From assembly GCA_029204225.1 (NCBI GenBank), contig CM055092.1, positions 85,693,878 through 85,757,877 of the forward strand: DNA of 64,000 nucleotides. Direction: 5' to 3'. Of this stretch, positions 23,563-33,851 are shown piece by piece. This DNA is from Diphasiastrum complanatum (taxonomy: Eukaryota > Streptophyta > Lycopodiopsida > Lycopodiales > Lycopodiaceae). Positions within the stretch are counted from its first letter, which is position 1. Each line of letters begins with the position of its first letter. The notes below the pieces were generated by a model. The model made no database searches, was not told the origin of the DNA, and saw nothing but the letters and a program-made list of their open reading frames with translations. Position numbers and translations under genes: made by a program.

Positions 23563-24751
23563 CTCCCTCTTCAACATTGGATGCTAGTTTCAACATAGTC
23601 TTTGAGCACATTCCAAGATTAGATCTATGCATTAAATATAGGTCCTTTCCCAATGGTTTGGTGAAGATATCAGCCACACACTCCTTTGAAGAGACATGTT
23701 GAAGCTCCACCTCTTTGGCAATGACTTGATCTCTCACAAAATGGTGAGCAATCTCAATGTGCTTGCTCCTTGCATGAAAAACAGGATTGCTTGCCAAGCT
23801 TTGGGCTGAAAGGTTATCACAAAGTATGATTGGAGTCTTCTCTGGTTCCAGCAAGTGAAGATCCAATAACATCCTCTTGATCCAAAGAATCTCCTTGGTG
23901 CATGTTGTTAATGCCTTGTACTCGGCTTCGGTGGAAGATAGAGAGATAGTTGGTTGCTTCTTTGATAGCCATGAGACCACTCCATCTCCAAGATAGATTG
24001 CAAAGGCACTTGTTGACTTCCTATCCATTTGATCACCTGCAAAATCTGAATCTGAAAATCCACAAAGGTTAGGTGTAGTACCTCCATACAAGATGCCAAA
24101 ATCTCTAGATCCCGAGATGTATCTAAGTACTCTCTTTCCTAGCTTCCAATGAGCCTCACTAGGATCTTGCATAAATTGACTTAGTTTACCAACCACAAAG
24201 CTTAGATCAGGTCTTGTGATGGTTAACCATATAAGAGATCCTATTAGCTTTCTATAGAGAGTAATGTCCTTGAAGGATCTTTCATTACTTCTTGTAGTTA
24301 GCTTTACATTTGATTCCATAGGAGTAGAAACAACTTTACAATCTTCCATATGAAACCTTTTTAGAATAGAGTTAACATACTTTTCTTGACATATGAATGT
24401 AGATTTAGAAGTTCTAATAATCTCTATTCCTAAGATATAATGAAGTTTACCAAGATCTTGAATTTCAAACTCTCTTTTGAGTGCCATCTTGATTTCATCT
24501 ATATCTAGATTGTTACCACCACTTAAGATAATGTCATCAACATAGATCAAAAGTAAAGTGATATCATTTTCATTCAATCTAAAGTAGAGAGAATGATCAT
24601 ACTCACTCATAACAAAGTTTTGAGAAAGTAAGAAGGAATTGAGCTTAGCATACCAACTCCTTGGTGCTTGCTTTAGCCCATACAAACTCTTTTGGAGATA
24701 GCACACATGATTAGGCTCATCATGTGAAACATAGCCCTCGGGTTGCTCCAT
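23558..24751 (-). CDS. Copia RT (partial) and RNase H frame
   Basis: This 397-codon frame holds the reverse transcriptase palm and the RNase H of the young element, which copy the element RNA into DNA in virus-like particles. It starts at MEQPEGYVSH. YGLKQAPRSWY lies at residues 24-34, the catalytic YVDD at 70-73, LIGSLIWLTITRPDLSF near 170-185, STEAEYKAL near 275 and ADIFTKPLGKDL near 360. In an intact element it is continuous with the upstream frame; here a deletion has removed the RT N-terminal region with the first catalytic Asp (the usual DVK.AFLNG motif) and shifted the frame. The stop codon lies just inside the 3' LTR (23558-23560). Confidence 0.95.
   Translation of the reverse strand: MEQPEGYVSHDEPNHVCYLQKSLYGLKQAPRSWYAKLNSFLLSQNFVMSEYDHSLYFRLNENDITLLLIYVDDIILSGGNNLDIDEIKMALKREFEIQDLGKLHYILGIEIIRTSKSTFICQEKYVNSILKRFHMEDCKVVSTPMESNVKLTTRSNERSFKDITLYRKLIGSLIWLTITRPDLSFVVGKLSQFMQDPSEAHWKLGKRVLRYISGSRDFGILYGGTTPNLCGFSDSDFAGDQMDRKSTSAFAIYLGDGVVSWLSKKQPTISLSSTEAEYKALTTCTKEILWIKRMLLDLHLLEPEKTPIILCDNLSAQSLASNPVFHARSKHIEIAHHFVRDQVIAKEVELQHVSSKECVADIFTKPLGKDLYLMHRSNLGMCSKTMLKLASNVEEGV
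23563..23574 (-). other. Polypurine tract of the young copia element
   Basis: On the minus strand the tract reads ttgaagagggag, directly before the LTR start TGTGAAAA. It primes plus-strand DNA synthesis. The same tract precedes the sister LTR at 12240. Confidence 0.9.
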
Positions 24752-27411
24752 GTAAATATCATCTTTGCCACGGGTGCAAAGGTCTCATCATAGTCAATAC
24801 CATATTCTTGAGCATACCCCTTTGCCACCAACCTTGCCTTGTACTTGTTGATTGATCCATCTTGATTTGTCTTGATCTTGAAGATCCACTTACAACCAAT
24901 TGCCTTCTTGTCCTTTGGAAGCTTTACCAACCTCCATGTGTTGCTTTTGATGAGTGCTTGATGCTCATGATCCATGGCTTGGATCCATTCCTTCTTTTGA
25001 ATTGCTTCACCTACACAAGTTGGTTCATCAAAAGAGGTAAGAAAAGCAAAGTTAGAGTTGTCCACCACTTGCTTTCCTTTTTCATCATAGGTTAGCCTTG
25101 ATGGCTTAGCCCTTTGCCTTTGAGTCTTCCTTGAAGTTTGCTTTGGAGTGGCATCTCCATCTTCATCCAAGACATCTTGCACATCATGATGATTAGTAGG
25201 CACATCAACATCAACATCAACAACATTGGAAACATTCTCTTCATGAAAGATGACATCCCTACTTATGACAACTTTCTTTGTAGAAGGAATGTACACTTTG
25301 TAAGCCTTGCTTACTTCACTATAGCCAACAAACACACCCTTCTTTGATGAAGGATCTTCTTTAGTTCTATCATCAAGTGTGATATTGACAAAACATGTAC
25401 ATCCAAAGATCCTACAATGCTTGACACTCGGCCTTCTACCATAAAGAACCTCATGAGGAGTTTTACCATCCAAGGAAGCACTTGTCCATCTATTACATAG
25501 ATAGTTAGCACATGCTAAAGCTTCCCCCCAAAAAGACTTAGCAAGATTAGCATGTAGTCTCATTGCCTTGGCACATTCACAAAGGGTTCTATTCTTCCTC
25601 TCGGCCACTCCATTCTGTTGTGGAGTCCTAGGACTAGACATCTCCCTCTTAATCCCATGTGCTATACAAAAGTCTTTGAACGTATTTGAGGTGTATTCCC
25701 CTCCATTATCAGATCTTAAGCATTTGATCTTTGTATTGAATTGGTTTTCCATTTCATTCTTGAACTTGACAAATGCAGCAAACACTTCATCCTTACTTTT
25801 AAGAAGATAGATCCAAGTATACCTACTAAAGTCATCAATGAAAGTTGCATACATCTTTGCCCCACCATTGCTAGTTGTACTAGAAGAATGAATATCAGAA
25901 TGCACAAGTTGAAAAGCTTCTTTAGATCTAGAAGTAGATCTAGAATAAGCAAGTCTATGAGATTTGGACAAGGCACAATGTTCACAAACACTATTGTTTG
26001 CAACAAGACTTTTAGGGAGACCAAGAACAAGCTCTTTCTTTGCCATTACCTCCAAAGATTTGAAGTTGGGATGGCCCAACCTCTTGTGCCAAACTTCTTG
26101 GTTTGTCAATTGCTCCCTAGCCATACATCCTTCATGATTAGAGATCACACATGCATCAAGCTTGAAAAGTTTACCATGCCTCCTACCTTGAGCAATCAAG
26201 GATCCACATTTACTTATCAAACATGCATCTCCAATGAACTCCACATCAAGTCCTTTGTCAATCATTTGACTTACACTAAGCAAATTCTTAGTGATTGAAG
26301 GAATGTACAAAACATTTTCAAGATTTGCTTTCCTATTTGTTGAAAGGGAAATAGGAATAGTGCCTATGCCTTTGATGTCACATTGACCATCATTTGCAGT
26401 GTAGATGATGTTACCTTCTCCCTCATAAGACAATAAGGATGTAAAGTATTCCTTATGTCTTGTCATGTGAGATGAGGCTCCACTATCAATCCACCAAGGA
26501 TCATTATCATCTATGTTGGCTAACAAACTTGAAGTCATAACAAGTGATTCACATGTGTTATGTTCTTCCTCATCTATTGTAAGATTTCCTTGCCTCTCTC
26601 CTTGCTCTCTTTTCTTCTTATAACATTCATTTGCAAAATGACCTTTTATCACACAATAAAAGCACTTGAACTTTGACTTATTGTTCTTAGTAGAAGAGGA
26701 AGAGGAAGAGTGATCATCATGATCAAAGTTACCACCTTTGGACCATTTCCCTTTGCCTTTACCTTTGCCCTTGAATTTGCCTTTTGTGAAGAAAGCCTCT
26801 TCACCTCCACCTTGCAAGGATGCACCATCAAGCTTTGATTGCAACCTATGTTCTTCAGCCAATAAGATTTCTTGCAAGTCAACCACACTTGGCAAGACTC
26901 TTTGAATGGCAAAACTTTGCACAAGGTTAGCATGTTCATTTAGCAAACCATTCAACATAACTTGGACTATTTCACCATCTTTTATGTTCTCATCAATGCA
27001 TGCTAAATCATCACTTAGGGACTTAACTCTCAAGATAAATGCATGAGCACTTTCACCCTCTCTTTGCCTACTAGAAAATATTTGTCTCCTTAGGGTCAAT
27101 ACCCTAGATGTGGACTTTGATTCAAAGAGCTTCTTTAAGGCATTCCATGCCTCACTTGCACTTTGACACTTTCCAACTTCCTTGAGAAGTTCATTTGTAA
27201 CATTCATTTTAATGATATGAAGAGCCCTTTTGGCCTTCTTATCAAACCTTTGTTGCTCTTGAAGTGTGAGAGGTCTCTCTTCAATTTCTGCAACTATGTC
27301 CATGAGTTCATTCAACTCAAGTAAGGACTCCATCCTCACTTTCCAAGTAGAGTAGTTTGATGAACTCAACCTTTCACTAGACTCTAGCATGATCCCACCA
27401 TTGGAAGCCAT
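24673..27411 (-). CDS. Copia gag-protease-integrase polyprotein (912 codons)
   Basis: Gag occupies residues 1-245 (UBN2-type, ending in a GKGKGKGK basic stretch). A CCHC zinc knuckle CFYCVIKGHFANEC lies at 250-263 and the aspartic protease motif WWIDSGASSHMT at 306-317. The integrase HHCC zinc site lies at 442-479, and the catalytic triad is D506 (HSDIH), D568 (RSDNGGEY) and E604 (AERKNR). After [11 protein letters not shown] the frame should enter RT, but a deletion follows and the last ~27 residues are out of frame. Gag, protease and integrase look intact, so the copy could still supply these while lacking a working RT. The start is the ATG MASNGGIMLESSERL, typical for copia gag. Confidence 0.96.
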   Translation of the reverse strand: MASNGGIMLESSERLSSSNYSTWKVRMESLLELNELMDIVAEIEERPLTLQEQQRFDKKAKRALHIIKMNVTNELLKEVGKCQSASEAWNALKKLFESKSTSRVLTLRRQIFSSRQREGESAHAFILRVKSLSDDLACIDENIKDGEIVQVMLNGLLNEHANLVQSFAIQRVLPSVVDLQEILLAEEHRLQSKLDGASLQGGGEEAFFTKGKFKGKGKGKGKWSKGGNFDHDDHSSSSSSTKNNKSKFKCFYCVIKGHFANECYKKKREQGERQGNLTIDEEEHNTCESLVMTSSLLANIDDNDPWWIDSGASSHMTRHKEYFTSLLSYEGEGNIIYTANDGQCDIKGIGTIPISLSTNRKANLENVLYIPSITKNLLSVSQMIDKGLDVEFIGDACLISKCGSLIAQGRRHGKLFKLDACVISNHEGCMAREQLTNQEVWHKRLGHPNFKSLEVMAKKELVLGLPKSLVANNSVCEHCALSKSHRLAYSRSTSRSKEAFQLVHSDIHSSSTTSNGGAKMYATFIDDFSRYTWIYLLKSKDEVFAAFVKFKNEMENQFNTKIKCLRSDNGGEYTSNTFKDFCIAHGIKREMSSPRTPQQNGVAERKNRTLCECAKAMRLHANLAKSFWGEALACANYLCNRWTSASLDGKTPHEVLYGRRPSVKHCRIFGCTCFVNITLDDRTKEDPSSKKGVFVGYSEVSKAYKVYIPSTKKVVISRDVIFHEENVSNVVDVDVDVPTNHHDVQDVLDEDGDATPKQTSRKTQRQRAKPSRLTYDEKGKQVVDNSNFAFLTSFDEPTCVGEAIQKKEWIQAMDHEHQALIKSNTWRLVKLPKDKKAIGCKWIFKIKTNQDGSINKYKARLVAKGYAQEYGIDYDETFAPVAKMIFTWSNPRAMFHMMSLIMCAISKRVCMG

Positions 27412-28572
27412 GATTCTAATGTTTTTTCAACTTTTAGGTTCTGTCCTAAAGCACTTAGCACTCACTTTTCTCTCAACAAATGATAGATAAAGAGATCTAT
27501 GAAGATTTAGGACCCCAAAACACTTCTATCTTGAACCTAGATGGTTTCCAAGCATAGAAAGGAAGATTGAAACACATGCAACACTTTGCACACACTAAGA
27601 ATGGATTACAAAATCAAACCAACCTGAACACACTCTTGCTTAAGCTCTCAAACTTTCCAGCAAGTGACCAAATCAAGTTATGGTGTGAAGAGTTACTTGC
27701 ATTCTTAGAAAATACCCAAAACTAGGATGCCAAGATTACCTAGTAATGAACAAACTTGATCAACATATGATCAACACACTAAGATATTGATTCAACCTGT
27801 AAAACCACATGTAAACCACACTTCTAAAAGTTTATAAACTCCAGCAAGTGATAAATACAAGATTTAGAGGTGAATGAATGAGCACACTTAGTGAATCACA
27901 AGACTAGCTTCACTATCTTGTCAAATCTTGGTGTTTAGATGTAGATCTAAGATCACTTCACATGAGAATGTTCCTCAACCTGTTAAGAACCTGAAAACAC
28001 ACTTGCATAATGGTTAACACCTTCCAGCAAATGCTCCAATCAAATTACATAAGGAGAGTTACTTACATGCTCAACAAAGTACACCAAAATTTATGCCAAA
28101 ATTGATGACAATCTTTACAATATGCTCTTCACAATGGAGCTTACAATATGTTCACCCAAAAAAGGGGATCTTTCATCCAAATGGGAGCTTTGCTCAGCCT
28201 TTAGGAGAATTACAACTCACTCAAAAGAGCATTTGTCATCCACTTAAGGAGAAGTTTCATCCACATAAGGAGAGTGTTCATCCAAGAATGGAGATTGTCA
28301 ACAATAGGATTGAAAAGAACATTGTTAGTATTGAATATGCACAAACCTCACAATCACAAATGATTAGGTGTTATGATCTGATCCAAAATAGTTTCTTTTC
28401 AGCCTCTGATCTTCAATAGACCTGAAATATGCTTTTGATCCACAAGTTCAACTCACAAAACAAAGGTTAGTAAGATTTGATCAACAAAGCAATGCAAAAT
28501 CATGCTAGAACTTGATCAAACATCCAAATATCACCAAAAATGGAATACTTACTGTAAATAGAAGCCAACCAG
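27412..28572 (-). other. Leader of the young copia element, with internal repeats
   Basis: This ~1.16-kb untranslated leader lies between the primer-binding site and gag. It contains three diverged direct repeats that start caacctg and include ccagcaa with agagttacttacat-like words (near 27622, 27794 and 27982). Next to the primer-binding side is a run of ~18-24 bp units built on tttcatccacataaggag (about 28140-28300). A plus-strand open frame at 28093-28419 is produced by these repeats. Confidence 0.8.
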
Positions 28573-28583
28573 CTCTGATACCA
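28573..28583 (-). other. Primer-binding site of the young copia element
   Basis: On the minus strand the 5' LTR ends ...TTTTTCACA at 28584 and is followed by TGGTATCAGAG(C), the initiator-methionine tRNA complement used by plant copia elements. Confidence 0.95.
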
Positions 28584-29238
28584 TGTGAAAAATACAGATC
28601 CTAAGTGGATCTAAACTCCAAGATCATTGGCTTGAATGCTTGCACTCCAAACTACATAAGCTAGGAATTGGCAACACATTCTATGCTACCTAGAATGCAA
28701 AGAACTTGATCAAAAAGCATTTATCACAAATGGAAACTTCCATAAACATCAAGTGCGGCCCAAAATAGCATTATACAGTCCATAATACATCAGCCTATCA
28801 CTTTTGGAAAGCACCTAAGATCATACACAATAGCTTGAAGACAATACACACAACAATGCTCTCAATGGAGGAAGAAACAATGACAATGATCTATTGATCT
28901 CAATGAAGCATACAAAAGGTTTCTCCAACCTGTTCTCCACGACTTCCCTACTATTTATGGATGAGGAAGATGACTCTCTCTCCTCTCTCTAGAAGGTACT
29001 TGACCCTAGATATTCCCTATATAGGAAAAATAGCTAAAAATGGCTTATATGACCAAAATACATCAAAATGGTCTCATTTTGAAGGGTATGAAGTTTGACA
29101 CTTCATCATACTGAAAAAATACAGTAAATAAAAACATTGTGGCCTGGTTCACACGTGCAAAACTCCAGAACCAAAACTATTTACAATTTTAGCCAATTTA
29201 GGCCTCAAACTAGCTAGGAAATGTTGACAATTTTCACA
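28584..29238 (-). repeat. 5' LTR of the young copia element
   Basis: A 655-bp LTR that starts at 29238 on the minus strand. A TATA-like word (cctatatagg) lies at about 29016-29025, a plausible promoter for the element. It pairs with 22908-23562. Confidence 0.95.
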
Positions 29239-29366
29239 AAAAGAACTACCAAGTTTCTAAATAAATTAGTCGAATTGGCTATAACGTTTTATTTCGGCTA
29301 GTGTATGACAGACTTCATCTATGTAACCTTGGGTTTTTATTAATATAAAAAGGTATTTGAGATTTT
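29239..29366 (+). mobile_element. Copia-B LTR, right part (continuation of 22216-22907)
   Basis: From aaaagaactacc to the ttattaatataaaaagg word it matches 32731-32845. It ends at a changed primer-binding-like word (ggtatttgag). Confidence 0.9.
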
Positions 29367-31771
29367 GCAGGACGTCTTTGTCCTTGAGACCTAAAAAAAA
29401 AATCTGAGACCGAAGAGTTTAAAGAGAATCGACATCAGCCCAATGGCAGCAATTCTTGTGCAAATCATCGACATAATTGACAAAAGGGGAAGAACCAACA
29501 ATCCAAGTAAAGACACAAACCTCATTCTAAGTGTTATTGGGACCGAAGGATAGACCCTTAAAAGACAAAGTGCAGCCTTCCAAAAGCAAGGATAGTCCTA
29601 AAAGGGTATGACTCATCACAAGTACTATGGGACATTTCAACTTGACAAAATGAAAAGAAAAAAGAAAGAAGTGTCCTCTTTCTTGCATAAAATACTAGAA
29701 GAGACCACAATCTTAAAGACCCTGGACCAAAGTACAAGGGGTCTTGCCTTTCTAAAAGAGAATGGAACATATAAAATTGACAAGTCTCCTCTGCACCACC
29801 CTTCAAAAATGAAAAGTCAAAACATGGTCCAATAGGCCCCATGCACACTTAATTGGAAATAAAAGATGGGTGAAGAAAGCACATGGGTAATGAGCAAGAA
29901 GGTCTTTCTGGTGTGACTATGAGTTAACCACCATTTTGGCCTCATTCCAAGGTGGGAAACCCTCCTCATCCCCTTGGAGATTTTACTTATTGAAGAGCTT
30001 AGGTTTTTGAGAGACTACAAGTGGTTGATCATTTCATCATTCTATTAGCAAGAGAGAGTTGATTATGCATTATGAGTTCCTCTTTTGAGTGTCCATTGAG
30101 ATGTGAGTGGTTGTTTGAATGAGAGACATCCAGAGATACACTACCATCACTGCCAAAGAGACCTTCGTTGAGCTAACTACACCTATGCTGAGCCAAACAT
30201 TGTTTCTATCCTGAAAAGCATGTATGAATGTAGTCCTGAATAATCCATTTTGAGATAGATCTCTGATTTGTTAGAGAGACATCTATTGAGTGCTGATTTT
30301 CAACTGATTATGTAGGCTACTGAGCATTGACTCATTACTATTGTTTATTGTGATTATGAGGGAAGACTTTTATGTATCCAAAGCTACCTTCTGAGAGTAG
30401 ATTCCTTACTGTTTTCATGAGACTAGCTTCTGTTATTTGAGCCATTTCCGAGGTCTGTTCACTTACCACTGATAGAGAGATGCCATCGCTACCAGACCTG
30501 AGAGGAGAGTCCATCGCTGATATAGCCATACATTCTGAGAGAGCCAATGAGCAGCAGCGTGCCCCATATCATCGTTGTTTGGGTGCATATTTACCTCTGT
30601 TGTCTAAGCCACTAATGAGGCCTGATCACTTACGATTGATAGAGGGATGTCATCACTGCTTTGGAGGTCACAGTTGAGCCAAAAATATTACCAAGAACAT
30701 ATACAGATAGCAAAAGCTCATACTTTGCTCCATCGTTGTTTCTATTGAGATTCTGAAAGATCAACCAATCGACAAAAGTGCTCCCCATCCCATCCCTGTT
30801 GACAGAGGAGGCTACGTTCTACCATCCATATTTCAGAGTCTTATTTTGAGCACCTAAATGCAATACCTGTACTGTTTTCTGGTGGACCTGAGTGCATTTT
30901 CACACGTTCATTCACACTTCCTATGGCATAATCAGACATGATCCTAGTGCCATCACTCAACTCACTGCTGCTACCAATGAACCATTGACCTTAGAGGCAG
31001 AATGGATATGTGAACCCTCGCGCTTCAAGTTTGCAGCTAATTGCAATTTTTGTGGCAGTTAATCTTCGTTGTACCTTAGCTTAAACATATTTTCAGGGGG
31101 ACTGAAAATTCTAAGGGGGGGGGGAAAGAGTGGACATCAGAGGTAGTAAGTGTGATCGGGAAATGTATTTTGCAATTAGGATCTTGGTAATTCTTGGAAA
31201 TAATTGTTTAATACCGGATATTAATTTCCTGGATTGAACTCATTTAGTTGAATTCAAAGCCGATATCTTTGTAACCATTGAGTTTATCCGCTGTTGTGGA
31301 TGTCAATTGTGATGTTAGAACTGGAATCTGATACATGGATTACATTGGATTTGTTACTTGATAGAAGCTTGTCCCTAAAGTTCTCTCTTGGATCCATAGG
31401 GATTCAAAGCTTATCACTAACTTGGAAGGACCAAATGTAATGTTGAACCATGTTAATTCTTCTATTTAAATCACAAGATCAGGTATTGATGTGTGGTATC
31501 CATCTGATAGGCATGCAAGTCATCCAAAAAAATGGATTCTGCAGGTTTTGGGAGCAAGAGATAATATCCTATATGGACTATAGGAGAGCTAGATAATCCA
31601 TGGATCTCAAGAATATCTAATAAGGCGGTTAAGGGTTTTCTGGAAGGAAGAGCTATTGGTATGGGACATTAGTAATTTTGAAAAGAAAATTCTAGGACTG
31701 TAAAGATCTGATTATCAGTGGAGTATTTCAGTACCTAGTCATGATAGGCGAAAAGAAAACCATTGATTAAA
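29367..31771 (+). mobile_element. Non-coding interior of a copia-B-derived, non-autonomous element
   Basis: The first ~320 bp match the copia-B leader at 32846-33180 (accgaaggatagacccttaaaag, tgaaaagaaaaaagaaag). After 29690 the sequence departs and no gag or pol frame appears. The last ~480 bp (31290-31771) match the 3' non-coding region also found at 63384-63850 and, in part, 107-417. LTRs of one family lie on both sides (22216-29366 and 31772-32845), so this is a LARD-like element. The stretch 30862-31072 also occurs at 37221-37420. Confidence 0.65.
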
Positions 31772-32845
31772 TGGGGGGTATTTTGGAAAATTTTGAGGTT
31801 CAATCTGGATTCCAATGGTTATCTCACTATTTACAAAATCGGGAACCCTCAAATCTATTTCTCATTTTTTTAATTAATCCTTTACTTTTTAGCGATTTCT
31901 CAAATATAAGACATTAGATTGGCTTATATGATTCTTTCCAACATGAGATTATTCTTCTGAAAGACTTTTATATCATATGAATTACTACTTGAGTGAATAG
32001 ACTTGAAACTTAGATAAATTCTAAGGTGATTGTGTTTCAGTTTCATAAACCTAGGATATCTTTGTTGCATAAATAGATTTCAGTGAAATGGTAGTTATTA
32101 GGTTGAAAATATTCAAAGAAAGAGTTCAGATTGTAATAGAGTGGATCCTTTTCTAAGGAAGACATTATTACTGACTTTCATTGATTTAGATATTGTCATA
32201 TATCATCTTGCATGTTAACGTTTATAGAAATTGATAATTTCTTTAAAAGGAGGGGTGAAGTGATGGGATAAAATTCTATTTGAGGATCTGTTGGTTGCAT
32301 AGTTTTCATAAGAGAACCAGTTGTGATATAGAAATGAGATTTTTCTTAAAGTAATTTTGGATAGATTCAGAGTAAAATACCAACTTGGAACTACTTGAAT
32401 AAGAGAAATTCTCTAGGTATTGTGTTGACAATCTAGAACTAGAACATGTTTGAAATTTGAATCATTATCTATAAGTAGTACAATGAAAGGTCAAAAGTTA
32501 CTAATTCCAATTTGATTGGAATAGGAGTATGTTTGATCAGGATTTAAATTTGGAAGGTTTGTATTAAATCAACCTAATCTTAGTTGAGTAGTGGCTAAGT
32601 TTTTAGCACATAAAATTGAGCTAATTTTTAAGGTTTTATGAAATATCTAGTATACATTGATTAAATTAATATGTGACCGGCACAGATTTGGCTAGTATAG
32701 CCCATGCCAAAGGGGTCCCAGTGTGCCCAAAAAGAACTACCAAATTTCTAAATAAATTAGTCTTAGAATTGGCTATAAAGTTTTATTTCGGCTAATGTAT
32801 GCCAGACTTCATCTATGTAACCTTGGGTTTTTATTAATATAAAAA
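31772..32845 (+). mobile_element. Copia-B LTR (~1.07 kb)
   Basis: The start TGGGGGGTATTTTGG (TGTGGGG in the copy at 51248) follows the word gaaaagaaaaccattgatt. The end is set at ttattaatataaaaa before ggtatctgag, a degenerate primer-binding site. Matching copies lie at 22216-29366, 50289-51248 (minus) and 62565-63376 (minus, old). Sequence on both sides is element interior, so this single LTR is shared by two head-to-tail elements. Confidence 0.8.
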
Positions 32846-33207
32846 GGTATCTGAGATTTTTCAGGACATCTTTTTCCTTGAGACCCAAAAAGAAATATGA
32901 GACCGAAAAGTCTAAAGAGAATCAGCATCAACCCAATGGCAGAAATTCCTGTGCAATATCACCGACAAAATTGACAAAAGGGGAAGAACCAACAATCCAA
33001 GTAAAGACACAAACCTCATTCTAAGTGTTATTGGGACCGAAGGATAGACCCTTAAAAGACAAAGTGCAGCTTTCCAAAAGCAAGGATAGTCCTAAAAGGG
33101 TATGACTCATCATAAGTACTATGGTACATTTCAACTTGACAAAATGAAAAGAAAAAAGAAAGAAGTGTCCTCTTTCTTGTACGACAAAAGTTTCAAACAA
33201 TTTTGCG
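32846..33207 (+). other. Copia-B leader
   Basis: Untranslated leader between LTR and gag, almost identical to 49931-50288 (minus strand) and similar to 29367-29690. A minus-strand open frame across 33021-33248 is a shadow. Confidence 0.8.
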
Positions 33208-33851
33208 ATGACAAATATGGGAGAGTCCATTTTGAGTGAAAGTAGCAAATTGGACAGGATTTCTAACTATGCAGTGTGGAAATTCAAAATGAAAAACATA
33301 CTGATGGAGAAAGACGTGTGGGAAGTCGTCACAGGTGATGAGAGAAGGCTGCCAAATGAAGCAAATATCAAAGTGTTCGACAAAAAGATGAGAAAAGCTT
33401 TGACCTTCATTAACTTGTCAGTGAAGGATCACATCATTACCCACATTTGTGATGCAGTTACACCCAGACAGGCATGGGATGTGCTAAAGGAGACATCTGA
33501 TCTGAATGTGCTCTCCTTGCTCCATGCGGGCACTATTCAACTTTGACTTCAGAAACATGATTCTTGACAATGAGAAATGAACTGCAGTCTATTGGTGAGC
33601 GCATACGTGATGTGGAGCTGGTGCACAATGCATTGTGCGGCATTGCAGAACCGTATCAGATGTTTGTGAGCGGAATAGCATCAAGAGAAAGATTGCCAAC
33701 CTTTGACGAGCTCACAGGAATCTTGATGCAGGAAGAACAACGGCGAGAAATGGTGAAGGCTAGACGTCAAAATACTGACGATCAGGCACTTGCGACATGC
33801 CAAAAACAAGGCAAGGGCAAGGGCAAGAAGAAGTCTAAGCCTGAGGTGTAA
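33208..33851 (+). pseudogene. Copia-B gag fragment with internal micro-inversion
   Basis: Gag begins MTNMGESILSESSKLDRISN and carries WKFKMKNILMEKDVWEVV, followed by a stretch where ~67 bp (about 33502-33568) are inverted relative to 21240-21340, giving the alien word DLNVLSLLHAG and a stop at 33544. The normal frame resumes (MRNELQSIGERIRDVELVHNALCGIAEPY) and ends at KGKGKKKSKPEV with a stop, just before the zinc knuckle expected from 49200-49330. The rest of the element is absent. Confidence 0.9.

Larger units (their letters stand above)
22908..29238 (-). mobile_element. Young, near-complete Ty1/copia retrotransposon (6331 bp)
   Basis: The element is flanked by AAAAG target duplications (22903-22907 and 29239-29243). 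Its two LTRs are 655 bp each and differ at 3 positions that I counted, one of them the penultimate terminal base (CA to CG on the minus strand). Primer-binding site, polypurine tract, gag-protease-integrase frame and RT-RNase H frame are all in the expected order on the minus strand. The only major lesion is a deletion at the start of RT. The uninterrupted target is seen at 32720-32740. The near-identity of the LTRs means the insertion is recent. Confidence 0.97.

Noticed and set aside
25741-26298. 185-codon plus-strand frame opposite the copia integrase
   Set aside because: It is the complementary shadow of a well-supported integrase coding sequence on the minus strand.
28093-28419. 108-codon frame in the copia leader as an additional gene
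   Set aside because: It is made by short tandem repeats (tttcatccaca-type units) and lies antisense to the element; no homology was recognised.
32261-32290. LTR start TGATGGGATAAAATTC after the purine tract aaaaggaggggtgaag
   Set aside because: All four copies continue beyond this point with the same sequence for ~490 bp more, up to TGTGGGG. The longer LTR explains all copies, so the purine tract is internal to the LTR.
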